Notes under the pieces: generated by a model | The model's input: the letters and a program-made list of their open reading frames with translations, nothing else | Databases searched by the model: none | Told to the model about the DNA's origin: nothing | DNA from: Plantago ovata | Lineage: Eukaryota; Streptophyta; Magnoliopsida; Lamiales; Plantaginaceae | Reading direction: 5' to 3' | DNA: 64,000 nt | Assembly (NCBI GenBank): GCA_028274465.1 | Contig: CM051458.1 | Span: 72,851,766 to 72,915,765 of the forward strand | Part shown: in pieces, positions 11,054 to 21,897 of the stretch | Position numbering within the stretch: position 1 is the first letter of the stretch | Layout of the letters: the number at the start of each line of letters is the position of its first letter | Made by a program: the position numbers and the translations under genes

Positions 11054-12103
11054 TTGGAGGAAATTCATGCCGGCAGCTGCGGAAATCACTCCGGCGGTCG
11101 AGCGCTCGTCCAAAAGGTTCGAAGACAAGGATTCTACTGGCCGAACATCATCAAAGACTCGAAATCGCGATTCCGAAATTGCGACGAGTGCCAAAGGTTT
11201 GCCCGTGAGAGCAAGGCCCCCGGGGAACCTATGATGCCTATACCCATCTCGTGCCCTTTCGATAGGTGGGCAATAGACATTGTAGGAAAGCTACCCACCT
11301 CCACTCACAAGAAAAAATTCTTGATAGTAGCGGTAGAGTACTTTTCAAAGTGGGTCGAAGCAGAGGCCGCGTCGAAAATCATTGAAGGAGCAATTCAAGG
11401 CTTCATCTGGAGGAACATAATTTGCCGGTTCGGACTGCCAAGGATCCTCACATCGGACAACGGCACACAATTCACCTGGAAGAAAATACGAGCGTGGTGT
11501 ACCGAGTTGGGTATCAAACAAAACTTTACATCGGTGGGTCACCCACAAGCCAACGGCATGACAGAAGTAACCAACAGGACCATCATCCATAACCTCAAAA
11601 AACGCCTAGGAAGGTCGAAAGGGGATTGGGCCGACGAACTCCACGGGGTTCTATGGGCGTACCGGACAACACAGCGAACGGCCACACAAGAAACCCCCTT
11701 TTGCATGGTGTATGGATCCGAAGCCGTCATTCCATGTGAAATAGCCGTCGAATCATTCCGAGTCTCAGAATACGACCCTAACACGAATGACAAAGCCAGA
11801 GCCTTGGAGTTGGATCTGATCGACAACAAAAGAGAGGAAACCAGAATTCGCATTCTGATACATCAAGCCATGATAACCAAAGCCTACAACAAGAATCTCG
11901 TGCGACGCAATCTTAACGTGGGAGACTTGGTACTGAGGAAAGCCAACATTCTCGAAAATGTAGGCAAGTTCCAGGAACCATGGAAAGGCCCATTCCGGGT
12001 AACTGAAGTAATTTCGAACGGGTCATACCGACTTCAAGATCTCGAAGGGAACCACCTCCTTCGACCATGGAACATCAAGAACCTGCGAAGGTACTATTCG
12101 TGA
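11054..12103 (+). CDS. Element A integrase
   Basis: Inserts element cDNA into the host genome. The 349-codon frame starts in the zinc-binding region (HAGSCGNH, then CDECQ), followed by the DDE core: D in WAIDIVG, D in TSDNGTQF and E in GMTEVTNR, with 35 residues between the last two. The C-terminal domain carries NVGDLVLRKA and the end RPWNIKNLRRYYS, matched by H at 63299-63575. No chromodomain is present, as expected for Tat. The first ATG lies inside the domain and is not a true start; integrase would normally be released from the Pol polyprotein, which is broken upstream. Confidence 0.88.
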   Translation: MEEIHAGSCGNHSGGRALVQKVRRQGFYWPNIIKDSKSRFRNCDECQRFARESKAPGEPMMPIPISCPFDRWAIDIVGKLPTSTHKKKFLIVAVEYFSKWVEAEAASKIIEGAIQGFIWRNIICRFGLPRILTSDNGTQFTWKKIRAWCTELGIKQNFTSVGHPQANGMTEVTNRTIIHNLKKRLGRSKGDWADELHGVLWAYRTTQRTATQETPFCMVYGSEAVIPCEIAVESFRVSEYDPNTNDKARALELDLIDNKREETRIRILIHQAMITKAYNKNLVRRNLNVGDLVLRKANILENVGKFQEPWKGPFRVTEVISNGSYRLQDLEGNHLLRPWNIKNLRRYYS

Positions 12104-12154
12104 GCACCAAGGAAGCCGGGCTCGAAACACCTTTTTGCAGATCATCCTCGAAAC

Positions 12155-12395
12155 ACACCATCTTCCAAAGATCGTCACTGAAAGAGGAATCCCTTCAAAG
12201 CCATCTAAAGACTTTTTGAACCATCCTCGGAGCATACCATCCTATCAAGGATCGTCACTGAGAGGAAAGATTCCCTCGAAATATTTGAGGGCACCACCCT
12301 AAGCACACCATCCTTTAGAGGATCATCACTGGAAAGGGATCTATGTAAACGTTTTAAATCACACAAACCACCCCTCGGAGGGTCGTCACTGTGTT
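12155..12395 (+). repeat. Element A four hairpin repeats ending in CGTCACTG
   Basis: Four spaced units share ACC(A), a 4-5 bp stem, a 3-6 base loop, the complementary stem and then C(G/A)TCACTG. Stems are ATCTT/AAGAT (12160-12172), ATCCT/AGGAT (12239-12252 and 12310-12323) and ACCC/GGGT (12370-12383). Stem sequence changes while pairing is kept. Two further units occur at the matching place in H. The array starts about 50 bp after the integrase stop. Confidence 0.7.
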
Positions 12396-13330
12396 AAGTT
12401 ATGACATTTGAATGATGAAAAGAATGTTATCATTACTCGCCAAGGAAATGTACCAAGAACACTATCGAAACGATCTACTCGGCCTACGTTCGAGGGTCTA
12501 GTTCACGAATTTATTTATGGACAAGGTATGAGAAACCTACTATTACGACTCGACCCCCGAAAAGGGTGTCATCGAAATGAAAGGTTATCCCTCGCCACCC
12601 CGACCAATATTTGGAAGAATATCCGAAATGATGTTATTTCGACGGAAAAACAATCTTTCGGATAATCTCTATCCTCGAAACACGTTTTATCGAGTTAAGT
12701 AACGATCTAGTAAAGATAAACGACGGTTTATACCTTATTCGGATACGATACTTGAAAGCCTTTTAAGAATTTAACAACACATTAAGTTCTTCGAAGTCAT
12801 GCGTGATATGATTTCGAAGCCCCTCTTCGACAGAGGAGTCTTACTAATCTATCAACGTAATCCTCAAACAATCGAAAAACAGTTTTTTCCTAAATCGTAC
12901 GCGGTAATTCGGAAATCCTCGTCTATCAACGGAAGTCCTCAAACAAACCATCGAACTAAAACATTACGTTTATTTCGATCCACATGGGGCACGAATCCAA
13001 AACCGCTCTCCCAAGTGATCTATTATCCTTGGTCAAACATAAGAAGAAAATAAAACCAATGACACATACAAAAATCGCAGAAGTTAAGCATTTTTCACCA
13101 AAAGAACCGGCAAGGCCTACAAATTCGAGGGTCCTCAAACCCTTCGAGTAAGAAGGATTCGACCAGGCTGAATTATAACAAAGGCCTTAGGACGAATCCT
13201 TCATCAAAAAATCACCTGAATATGTTCGGCATCAAAAGAATGTATTTCGACAGAAAAATAAATTTTGTTCGTAAATAAAACCAATTACAAAACAACCCGG
13301 CATACCGGGGCTTCAACAGTTTCGACCATC
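12396..13330. other. Element A non-coding spacer between Pol and antisense gene
   Basis: No supported coding frame. Rich in tcgaa words like the rest of A. It would form the 3' flank of both the sense Pol transcript and the antisense gene. Confidence 0.5.
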
Positions 13331-16077
13331 CTACTCCTTGGAAGGAGGTGGCTCCTTCGAAGGCTGACCTCCGCTACGAGCAGTGTCCTCTTCATCTATG
13401 CGCAATCCAAGGTAATCAACCAAAGACCCGAAATCTCGGTAAGAAAGGGTGTTGAGGCTGATGCCGGCCGAGAGAAGGTCCAAGTTCCCGAGTTCACAAA
13501 GTTGAGGTACAAAAGACGGAATGGGAGGTGAGCTTCGAGGGTTAGTCGCTTCGTCCGGATGGGCCACCGAGAAAAATTCCTCTTTTTCGAGGAGTTTGAA
13601 CTGCTCTTCTCCGGACAGAGGTTCAACATCAATCCCTTCGACGGAAGGTACCGAGGGGGCTACTAAGGGCTCGAACTTCCTGTCCAGGAAAAGATCCACC
13701 TCCTTTGCATCGTCGAAATTCTCGGGTAAGTGGCCTCGGAACTTCAACTGAGACAGGACCTTGTCTTTCGTCTCCACAGAAGTGTCAGCCAAGCGCTTGT
13801 TCACCAAATACTCAAATGATTACGACCCGAGAAAGTCTCGAACCGCATTCACCCGAGTATATTTTCCATTTCGTGCCACCTCCTCCCGAGTGCGTCGAAG
13901 TGCCGTCTCGAACCCAGCCCTCTCCTTTCGAAGAGTCTCCACTTCCCCTTCAAGCTGAGACTTGATCTCTTCAGATTTGACCAGGGCAACCTTTCGAGCC
14001 ATCTCATCATCCCGAGCCTTGGCGAACTCCCGGTTTAGGCGCTCTATCTCAGCGTTTCGACCCGCCAGGGTGTCTTGGAGTTTCTGCCTATGTTTCCTCT
14101 CCTCCTTGAACCTCCCCTCGAAACTTCCGAAGAGAGAGGCCTTCTTATCTAGACGGATCCCGATGTTCTTGGCGACCGTCATCAGCTACGAAAACGGCAA
14201 TTGAGAGTGAGCAAGTCAGTAAGACAAAATGGGACAAAAACTAAGGTACCAAAATTAGTTTTTACCTGCATCTATAAAGAAGCCTCCTTCAGCTTGATTT
14301 CCGCGTCCGATAGACGATCTAGTTCGACCTGGTCCACCTTCGAAGCAAGGAGATCCCTCCAACCCAAGGCTACATTCTCGTTCCCATGGAGGAAGGAAAC
14401 CTCGTTGGGCGTGTTGTTCGACCCCAGCGGGGGGAGAGCAGGAGTAGTCAAAGGAGCAGCGCCTTTCGAGTCCTGCGAGTCAAGCAAAATCACCTCGTCC
14501 GGACGAGGCCTCTTACTCCGAGTGCCAGAAGCTGAGCTAGTGCCCGTTTCGAACCTTCGCTGAGGGGTCCTTTCCGACCTAGCATTATCTCCGGAGCCCT
14601 CAACCCTTGGGGTCGAAGGCCCGGCTTGGGGAACTTGAGGACCATGCTCAATGGGCACTGAAATCTCCCCCTGAGGAGGGACAATACCGACCCCCGGCAC
14701 GATGTGAGGCATAGTGGCCGGGTCAATAAAAGTGGACACGTCATGGGGACGTTCTTCGGTTCGAAGGTTGGGAAGCCTTCAGTGAGCGTTCGAGGGCACG
14801 CCTAGCCAAAAATTCATTCGAGAGCCTCATCCAATAAACTGCGAAAAGATGAAAAATAGTTAGAATGCACTAATGAAAAGGGTCGAAGAGATACAAAACA
14901 AAAAATGCAAGAACGTACCCAAGTCCCGGATCACCGATGCCTCCGGTGTCACCTCCGAAATCTTCCCGAGGAAGAGGATCGGCTCCACCAAGAGGCAGTA
15001 CGGATTGATCCGCTTCTCAGGAACGATACCCCTATACTTCTCGGGCCACTCGCTCCGATTTTCTATATATGGGACATCCCCGGGACGCCTCCAGATTCGA
15101 GGGGTTGGTACAACCCCCGGAGAGCCATCCGCCTTAGGAGGCATTCGAACGTACACGAACCTCCGTTTGTAGCCCGCACCATGTGAGGATTGGAACTTCG
15201 TGAAAATCTCATACTCCCGCATAGGAGAGAAGTAGAAAAAGAAACCGCCGCTTGAACTGAGGTTGAGAGTAAAAAAATGAAGAAAATTCGAAGGGCTCAC
15301 CTTCCGACCAACTGCCTCGCACCATACGCAAAAACCAATCAGATAGCCTACTGCATTCGGCAACAGCTGCGTAGGACACAATTCGAGGGCTGTCAAGATA
15401 CGAGCCACCCCATCACTTATAGGAAACTGGAACCCATGTTCCAAAGCTTGAACTGTAATCGCCACACAATCCGGCGGAGGGCTATACATCTTGTCCGACG
15501 GTCCGGGAATGATTACTTCATAGTCATCGGGGATATCAAACTTATAAGCCAATGTTTCGGCTTCTTTCGACTTAACAGTGCTAGAGTCGGTTGAAAACGT
15601 CGAATCTAGATTTTCTTCCGTTGGAATAACATTAGCGGCTTCGTCACCAACTGGCTGAGACATGACTTGAGGACGACTTTGTAATACACAAGTATGGCAA
15701 GGAACTACTCGAACAAGAGCTCTACCCTCGAAAACCTGATCCGAAGTCAAAAACTTCAACGAAGCAGAAGGGATTAGGGGCTCAGGGGTTCTACCTAAGG
15801 TAGGGGATACCCTATGGACACTAAAAGAATTCGAGTCATCATTATTGGAACACCCACCGGCACCGGGTTGGTCAACAACCTGTTTCGACATACTCGGAAA
15901 ATCCACTACCAAATACGAAAGAAACGGTTTAGTAGAAACCCCAACCCGGAACCAACAAGATCGAAGATTACTGATATTTCGAGGGAGTATTTCCGACACA
16001 ACCATCGAAGGGGAAAATACTACGAGAGTGCAGAAGTACAAAACGAAATTCAAAAAATAATAACACACAAGAACCAA
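13331..16077 (-). pseudogene. Element A antisense gene (PF04195-like plus coiled coil), three exons
   Basis: Reads opposite to gag-pol. Exon 1 runs from 16077 (likely true start ATG at 15891) to 14919; intron 1 is 14918-14839 (GT-AG, 80 bp, phase 1); exon 2 is 14838-14266; intron 2 is 14265-14186 (GT-AG, 80 bp, phase 0); exon 3 is 14185-13331. Exon 1 encodes a region resembling Pfam 'putative gypsy type transposon' (motifs LCPTQLLPNAVGYLIGF, GYKRRFVYVRM). Exon 2 is Ser/Pro-rich with a basic RSKRPRP motif. Exon 3 starts with a charged coiled coil. Lesions: a frameshift near 14745, TAG at 14272-14274 and TAA at 13817-13819. Such antisense ORFs are known in Tat elements; function unknown. Confidence 0.75.
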
Positions 16078-16898
16078 GAAGATTACTAGATTTCAAAAAT
16101 GCATGCACATTGAGATATCCAAAAGGCAGAAAAGAAGGAAAAATCAAGGAAATTAACGGCGAAAGAAAAGAAAAGTACCTGTTTTTAATCGCAAACGGCG
16201 GCGAGCAGGAGTCCGAAAAAACGGCAAGAAAAAGGCCTGCGCCGACCACCGCGATGGAACCAAGCAAGAAGAAAAAAGGAGAATTCAGTACCCAAAATTA
16301 CAAAATTCGAGAATAATTCAGTCAGAGCGGAGAGAAAACGGAAACCGTACCTGAACGGAAGAAACAAGTAACTGACGGAACCCTGGGCGAAAATCGGCGG
16401 ATGAACGCGGAAAGCGGCGGAGCAATACGGCGGTAGAAAGAAAGGGAGAAAAAAGAGGAGAGTAGAGAAAGAAGTAAGAGTTAAAGTGAAAAGAGAAAGA
16501 GGTACCAACGTGTTTACTGAAACAACATTCAATACCCCTCATAATTGCGCCCACGGAACCCAAGGAAGTGTGCCCCAGACGCCTCAACAACTCGACACGT
16601 GGGCGAATACGAAACAAACCGAATAAAACGGTTCAACTTTCTCCAGATTTTGGTTTCCCCCAAACGCGCCTCTGATTTCCTCTGGCATCAAAGGTGCTAA
16701 ACGCGTCTGACCCTTCGAATGGATAAAAGTTTCGATAGCCTCCGAATTAAACGACCATCGAAGTTAGAAGGGGAAGAGCCGCTCAAGATCATCTACCCCT
16801 CGGACTAATTTTTGGGTCTAAAGCATCACCCTAATGAAAATCACTAAGAAATTTCAATGGCCTCCAGATTAACCGACCATCGTAATTTGGGGGACTTA
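16078..16898 (-). promoter_or_regulatory. Probable promoter and leader of the element A antisense gene
   Basis: On the minus strand this region has a long CT-rich block (plus 16440-16510, GA-rich) followed by splice-donor-like sites TTCAG|GTACGG near 16350 and AACAG|GTACTT near 16180. These resemble a plant 5' UTR with leader introns. The plus-strand end supplies a polypurine-like tttgggggactta directly before the 3' LTR (16899). Confidence 0.35.
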
Positions 16899-17400
16899 TG
16901 ATAAGGGAAGAATGGGAAACTAGGGGTCGAAAAGATCTGCCACTGAGCCCCTCGAAGTATGCCTACGAAATCGGTAGGTCCCCGACCGAACCCAGACCAA
17001 ATATTAAGAACGGTCGAACTAACACAAATGAGTACCCTCGAAAGGGTCTACTACCCGACACCATGGTACCTCGTACTGACCGATCCCCCCTTTTGTCCGG
17101 ATAAAGGGAACATGTCTCCAGAACCGGGTCCCGCTCCGTATCCTCTATAAATACTACTACATTGTTCCCATGCACACGGGCATTACCAAGATTGACACAC
17201 GAGATTACTACATTCCATATATTTCCATATTCATTAATTTGGTGACGGCCTAACTAAGGTAGACCATCTCACCATCCCCTCCCCCTTAAACCTTTTTTCC
17301 TCTATAGGTACCGGAGTTTCCCGGAGAAGATACTCACCCCTCGTTCACTATGGAGTGAGAGATGATAGAGTAGGCCCTTGAACGGTTTTTACCCTCATCA
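16899..17400 (+). repeat. 3' LTR of element A
   Basis: Same length and ends as the 5' LTR, with TATA box at 17146-17153. Eight substitutions from the 5' copy. Followed by the target duplication ccctc. Confidence 0.9.
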
Positions 17401-17405
17401 CCCTC

Positions 17406-17706
17406 CATAATCACCAATTTCTAGAAGAGCCAAAATGTTGATCAAATAATAGTTAAATCGGCACCACCGCAGGTGTAAATTTACCGAAATATAAATTACT
17501 AGCAATGGAGCTCACCTGAGTTTAGGCTACGCTCTTACCACCCCAAACTGATTTCCACTAAAACAAAAACTAGCTACAAGTTCAAAAATTCAATTACTCA
17601 GTCGAAAGAATTCATTACCAGAATATAAAAATTAATCAACACAACACCGAATAACATGAATGTTGATAACTTACTATGTAACCATCCAATTCATCTATAT
17701 ACTATA
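17406..17706. other. CACTA F internal segment between elements A and E
   Basis: About 300 bp of non-coding CACTA DNA that continues the sequence interrupted at 5577. It ends where the copia LTR begins (tgtttgaaattataaag). Confidence 0.5.
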
Positions 17707-18648
17707 TGTTTGAAATTATAAAGAAAAATGATAAATAAATAATGCCTTCAGTGGTTTGTTTATTTGGAGACCATTTCTTAATTATTAATTAATTAAGATA
17801 AAGTAATATATATCCGAAAGCTACTCCGTAAGAGCTTCGAATGGATATATTGGATACCCATAATGGACTTTGGGTTAGTGAGAAATAAGTGTTTAAAGTT
17901 AGAAGATTGTGTGGGCGTGTCCTACATTGCTTGAGATAAAGTGAAGTCTCTAGTTTATAATCTACTAGTTACTACTTGGTGTCCAAGTGGTGTAACTAGA
18001 TGAGCTGAGTACAATCCTGATCAGATTGGTACACGAAACTAGAGGACTTATGTACGAGTGGATGCGCGACACCCTCGAACATGGAACGTGAATCAAGCTC
18101 AAGTGGGTGAGTCCTGGAGACCTAAGGTTTTGCTAGTTCCACATCTTAAGACCTTCTAGAAGGATGTTGCTTCATGTTGACATTTGTAACTCATGGGAGT
18201 TACAAATATTTAACATGGCATTTGTTGTCATTTACATGACATTTGTTGTCATCCATAATGCTCCAAATATTTTGTAATGATGGACACTTATGATATGACA
18301 TGAAATACACTTATGGACTTGGGAGTTACATACTCCATGCTCACATATATAAAGAGGTCTCACTTACATGGAAGGATATAGAAGTGAACATGTAACAAAC
18401 ATATATCCATAGAAAAATATGAAGAGAAAAACCCTCTCTATTCTATTCTCTCTTCTTCTCCCCTTGTGCATACTCCAGGTATTAGTTCTCGTTTGCTGGG
18501 GATTGCTAGCTTGTGCGGCTAGTAATCTCGGAATTCGTTGTATCTTGGGAAGCTGACGCTCAACGTCTCAAGCACCATAGTGAGAGGGCGTATTTTGCTT
18601 TAAGGAGACTGCGTCCGTGCAGGCCTCGAATTCAATCTTCATGCAAAT
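17707..18648 (+). repeat. Element E 5' LTR, portion before insertion of B
   Basis: Starts TGTTTGAAATTATAAAG. TATA box tatataaag at 18346-18354, followed by a CT-rich leader. Element B is inserted at caaat (18644-18648), and LTR or leader sequence resumes at 44035. Confidence 0.75.
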
Positions 18649-21177
18649 TGTAACGGTATCGGTTTTTAAAAACAAAATAATTTCTTGAAAAGAGAAAATC
18701 CGAAATAATTTTAAAAACAACGGTCGGCAAATAATGCCATAACAATTTTGGCGCGCACAACGCTAACAAAATCATTTAAAATCCAACGGTAACTTAGAAA
18801 TCAAAAGAATAACAACTAATGAAGACAGTAAAAGTTTCATCTTCTTATTTTGAAATAAATCCCCAAAGACATCCCAGACCCTTCTCTCAGTCGCTGGCAT
18901 CCTACTCGCGTGCATCCTCAGCAGTATCTGGAAGGAAGGAATTTTGAAAACAAAAGAGAGCGTGAGATAAAGGATCTCAGTGAGGTTCTAAGTTAATAAA
19001 CAGAAAGTAAACAATTTTTGAAATCAAAATCCTTTGCAGCAAAAAGATAACAAACAGAACAGATAAGTCGAAGACTGTTGGTGCAGCCCGCCTTGTTACT
19101 CCTACTCCCAGATTGCCCTTATAGCTCCCTCCAGAGGGTGCACAACTCCAGACAGAAACAGAAACCTCCGTGTGTTTTGGGGAAACAGAACCTACGACCC
19201 TAATAGACCTCAGCGACTTCTGCCTCGCGCCTAAAAGGGATTAGACTAGGCAATAATCAAGCAAACCCGATAGTCCTCTACTACCCAAGCTTACCTAATT
19301 ACGACCTAATCGACCGGTCACACAGAAACAGACAGAACAGATACAGAACAAACAGATACAAATAATCAAACACCGAGAAGTGTTCCTGCAGAAAAGTTAA
19401 TCCAGAACAGAGTAACAATAAACAAAGAAAGTAAATAGTCATACTTAGGACTTAGTTACTTTTACGCGGAAGCATACAGTATAACAGATTATATAGTAAT
19501 AGATACAGATAGTCACTTAGCCTTCCAGTTTTTCGCAAATAGATAAGTTTAGGGGTGAACACTCACCTCAACTTGCAAGCAAAAGTCTCCAACGAGCAGT
19601 AAGCTTAAGAGTTATCGAACAACGGAGAACCTAAATAGAAAGTAACTAGTTACACTTTAGAAGTCGAACGAACGGAAAGAATAAGGTCGGTAAAGAAGGG
19701 GTTCGAACTCGGGACCTCTAAGTTAGTCAAGCAACCCTTAACCAACTAAGCTAGAAGGTAAGTCTACAAAAATACCAAAGCAGAAACTAAGTTGAAACGT
19801 TTTCAGAAAATACTCTTTCAGTTTTCAGTCTCTGGAAATTACTAAAATACCCTCAGTGGTAAATTGCAAAAATATCCTTTTTGAAATCAGAAAGTACAAA
19901 CAAGTCCAGTAGGTTCCCAAACATACATATCAGTCCCCACAGAATAAAAAGGTTTACAAAACAGTCCTCTGTCAGTCAACTACGGTCAAAGCTTAATTGC
20001 AAAAAAGGTCCTTTAGGTTTTCAAACTTCTCAAAACAGTCCACAAGGTTCAGATTAATTCACTAAAGTCCAGTCAGTTCTTTTCGAAGACAACAAAACCA
20101 ATACGGTCAACAAACGAGGTCGAATATCGAATCAAAAGTCCAACAACAGCAACAACAATCAAACAATTCTAAGTCCGAGTTCGAGTTCACGGTTCGAATC
20201 AAAACAACAAGGCCAGAATGTACAAGGGCAAAATGGTCCAGGGGGCAAAAATGTCCAAAACAGAATACGAACTATAAATCGAAAAGAAACAGAAAGGGGA
20301 TCGAGATTACCTTCGAATGGAAATGGGATTGAATCAACCTGCGAATTGAATGTAAACAAAAAAGAAAAAAATTAAATCGAGATTCGAATCGAGATTGAAT
20401 CCGAAACGGACAAGGATTGGACCACTTACCGAATCTAAATCGGAGCAGAACCAGCCGACGGGGAACGGAATCGGGACGGACCGGAATCGGGCGGAGCAGA
20501 CGGGATCGGCGGCGCGTGAATCGGCACGGGTGGATCGGTGCAGAGGACGCGCGATCGAATCGGAATGGGCGACGGATCTGATCAGAGAAGAACGGAGTAG
20601 CGAACGGCGGCGAACGGTGCGGACGGCGCGAGCGAATCGGAACGGCGCATAGCGGATTGGAGTGGCTCGGCGGCGGCACGGAACGGTGCATATCGCATCG
20701 GAGAGCTGCGCGGGCGAATCGGAAGGGCGGCGAGGCGGAGCACGGACGGCGGCAGCGGCGTTCGGTGGAGAAGAATCGACCGGCGGCGGACGGGAAGCAG
20801 TAGCAACAACGATCTCTTCTTCTCTCTTCTCTCTCTCTTTTCTTTCTTTCTTTCTTTCTTTCTCTTTTTTGACAGCAAGCAGAATAAAGAATGAAGAAAT
20901 CGATTAGGGTTAGGGTTGGATAAGCTGATGGGCTTCCATCAAATGGGCCAGACAAGAGATTGCGCCAGCAAAAGAGGCCACGTAAATGGGCCAAAAAGAG
21001 TCAGAAAAATCCAGTCTTTCCAGCTCGGTCCAAACGTAACGAGACGAATTAGTTTTACGCGAAAAGAATTAAATAATTATCGAATAAAATAAATTACTCC
21101 GATAATTAATTAATTAAATTAAATAATTAAATCATAAAATAATAAATAAATAATTAAAAAAAAAGAGGGGTGTTACA
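18649..21177 (-). repeat. 3' LTR of element B
   Basis: 2,529 bp, TG...CA. Against the right-hand copy I counted about 21 substitutions in the first 650 bp and about 13 in the next 850 bp, plus indels, so roughly 2-3% divergence with the outer part more divergent. Immediately inside lies the polypurine tract (minus strand aaggggggaagag, plus 21178-21190). Arg- and Ser-rich open frames in the LTR are taken as chance. Confidence 0.9.
19695..19760 (-). ncRNA. tRNA-derived block in element B 3' LTR
   Basis: On the minus strand, a perfect RNA polymerase III A-box match TAGCTTAGTTGG (19742-19753) is followed by a B-box-like GAGTTCGAACC (19700-19710) at tRNA spacing. The T stem and acceptor no longer pair, so this is not a functional tRNA. 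It is in the same orientation as the element and is also present in the other LTR. Confidence 0.5.
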
Positions 21178-21188
21178 CTCTTCCCCCC

Positions 21189-21737
21189 TTAAAGGAATTT
21201 GGTCCCCAAATTCGCACCTGAAAAGTTGAAGAGCTCGGGATACTGCCGGCACATGTCATCCTCGCTTTCCCAGGTTGTCTCCTGGTACTGATGGTTTCGC
21301 CACAAAACCTTAACTTGCTTGATTTGCCTATTACTGAGTTGATGCACCTTTTGGTCTAGAATACGAACCGGTTGCTCCACATAAGACAAATCCTCCTCAA
21401 TAGTCACCTCCTCGGGTTGAATCACGTGCGACGGGTCAGGATAGTACTTCTTCAGTTGAGATACATGGAAGACATTGTGAATCCCAGTAATAGTAGTGGG
21501 TAGTCGCAACCGATAAGTCACAATGCCAACTCTCTCGATGATCTCGTATGGTCCTACATACCGAGGGTTCAGTTTAGCTCTACGGCCCATACGAACAATT
21601 CCCTTTCTCGGAGATAGCTTGAGAAAAACAAAATCACCAACTTCGAACTCCAAATCTCGCCTACGATTATCGGCGTAACTCTTTTGTCGACTTTGAGCAG
21701 TTCTCAAACGGTCTCGGATAAGCCTTACCTTTTCCAA
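21189..21737 (-). pseudogene. Element B integrase C-terminus with chromodomain
   Basis: 182 codons. The integrase C-terminal part shows FEVGDFVFLKLSPRKG, RRAKLNPRYVGPYEII and NVFHVSQLKKYYPDP, the usual chromovirus arrangement. It is followed by a chromodomain-like segment with VRILDQK, VKVLWRN and TTWESEDDM near residues 125-172; in this family it guides integration to marked chromatin. It is separated from the rest of Pol by a TGA near 21772-21774 and the upstream frameshift. Confidence 0.8.
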
Positions 21738-21897
21738 GGTCTCTTGTAACTTCTCATCGAGAGTCCTCTCTCAAGCTACCGGTGTAGAAATTCGGTCCTC
21801 CAAATCCCAGTACAGCGGTGATCTACATTTCCGACCATACAGCGCTTCAAACGGTGCCATACCAATCGATGCTTGATAACTATTATTATAAGCATAC

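Larger units (their letters stand above)
5578..17400 (+). mobile_element. Element A: Ty3/gypsy Tat-lineage LTR retrotransposon
   Basis: Two 502-bp LTRs (5578-6079 and 16899-17400) bounded by tgataa and ctcatca, with a perfect 5-bp target duplication ccctc (5573-5577 and 17401-17405). I counted eight substitutions between the LTRs, about 1.6%. Order: gag-PR, RT, RNase H, second RNase H, integrase, hairpin repeats, an antisense gene, then 3' LTR. The second RNase H and the antisense gene mark the Tat lineage. The element is inserted in CACTA F. Coding lesions: a frameshift early in gag, a frame change at PR-RT, stops between RNase H and integrase, and stops in the antisense gene. Confidence 0.92.

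Noticed and set aside
20272-20994. 240-codon Arg/Ser-rich minus-strand frame, with a relative at 43266-43847
   Set aside because: It lies inside the LTR of element B in GC-rich, low-complexity DNA; the two LTR copies give different lengths and it has no recognisable domain.
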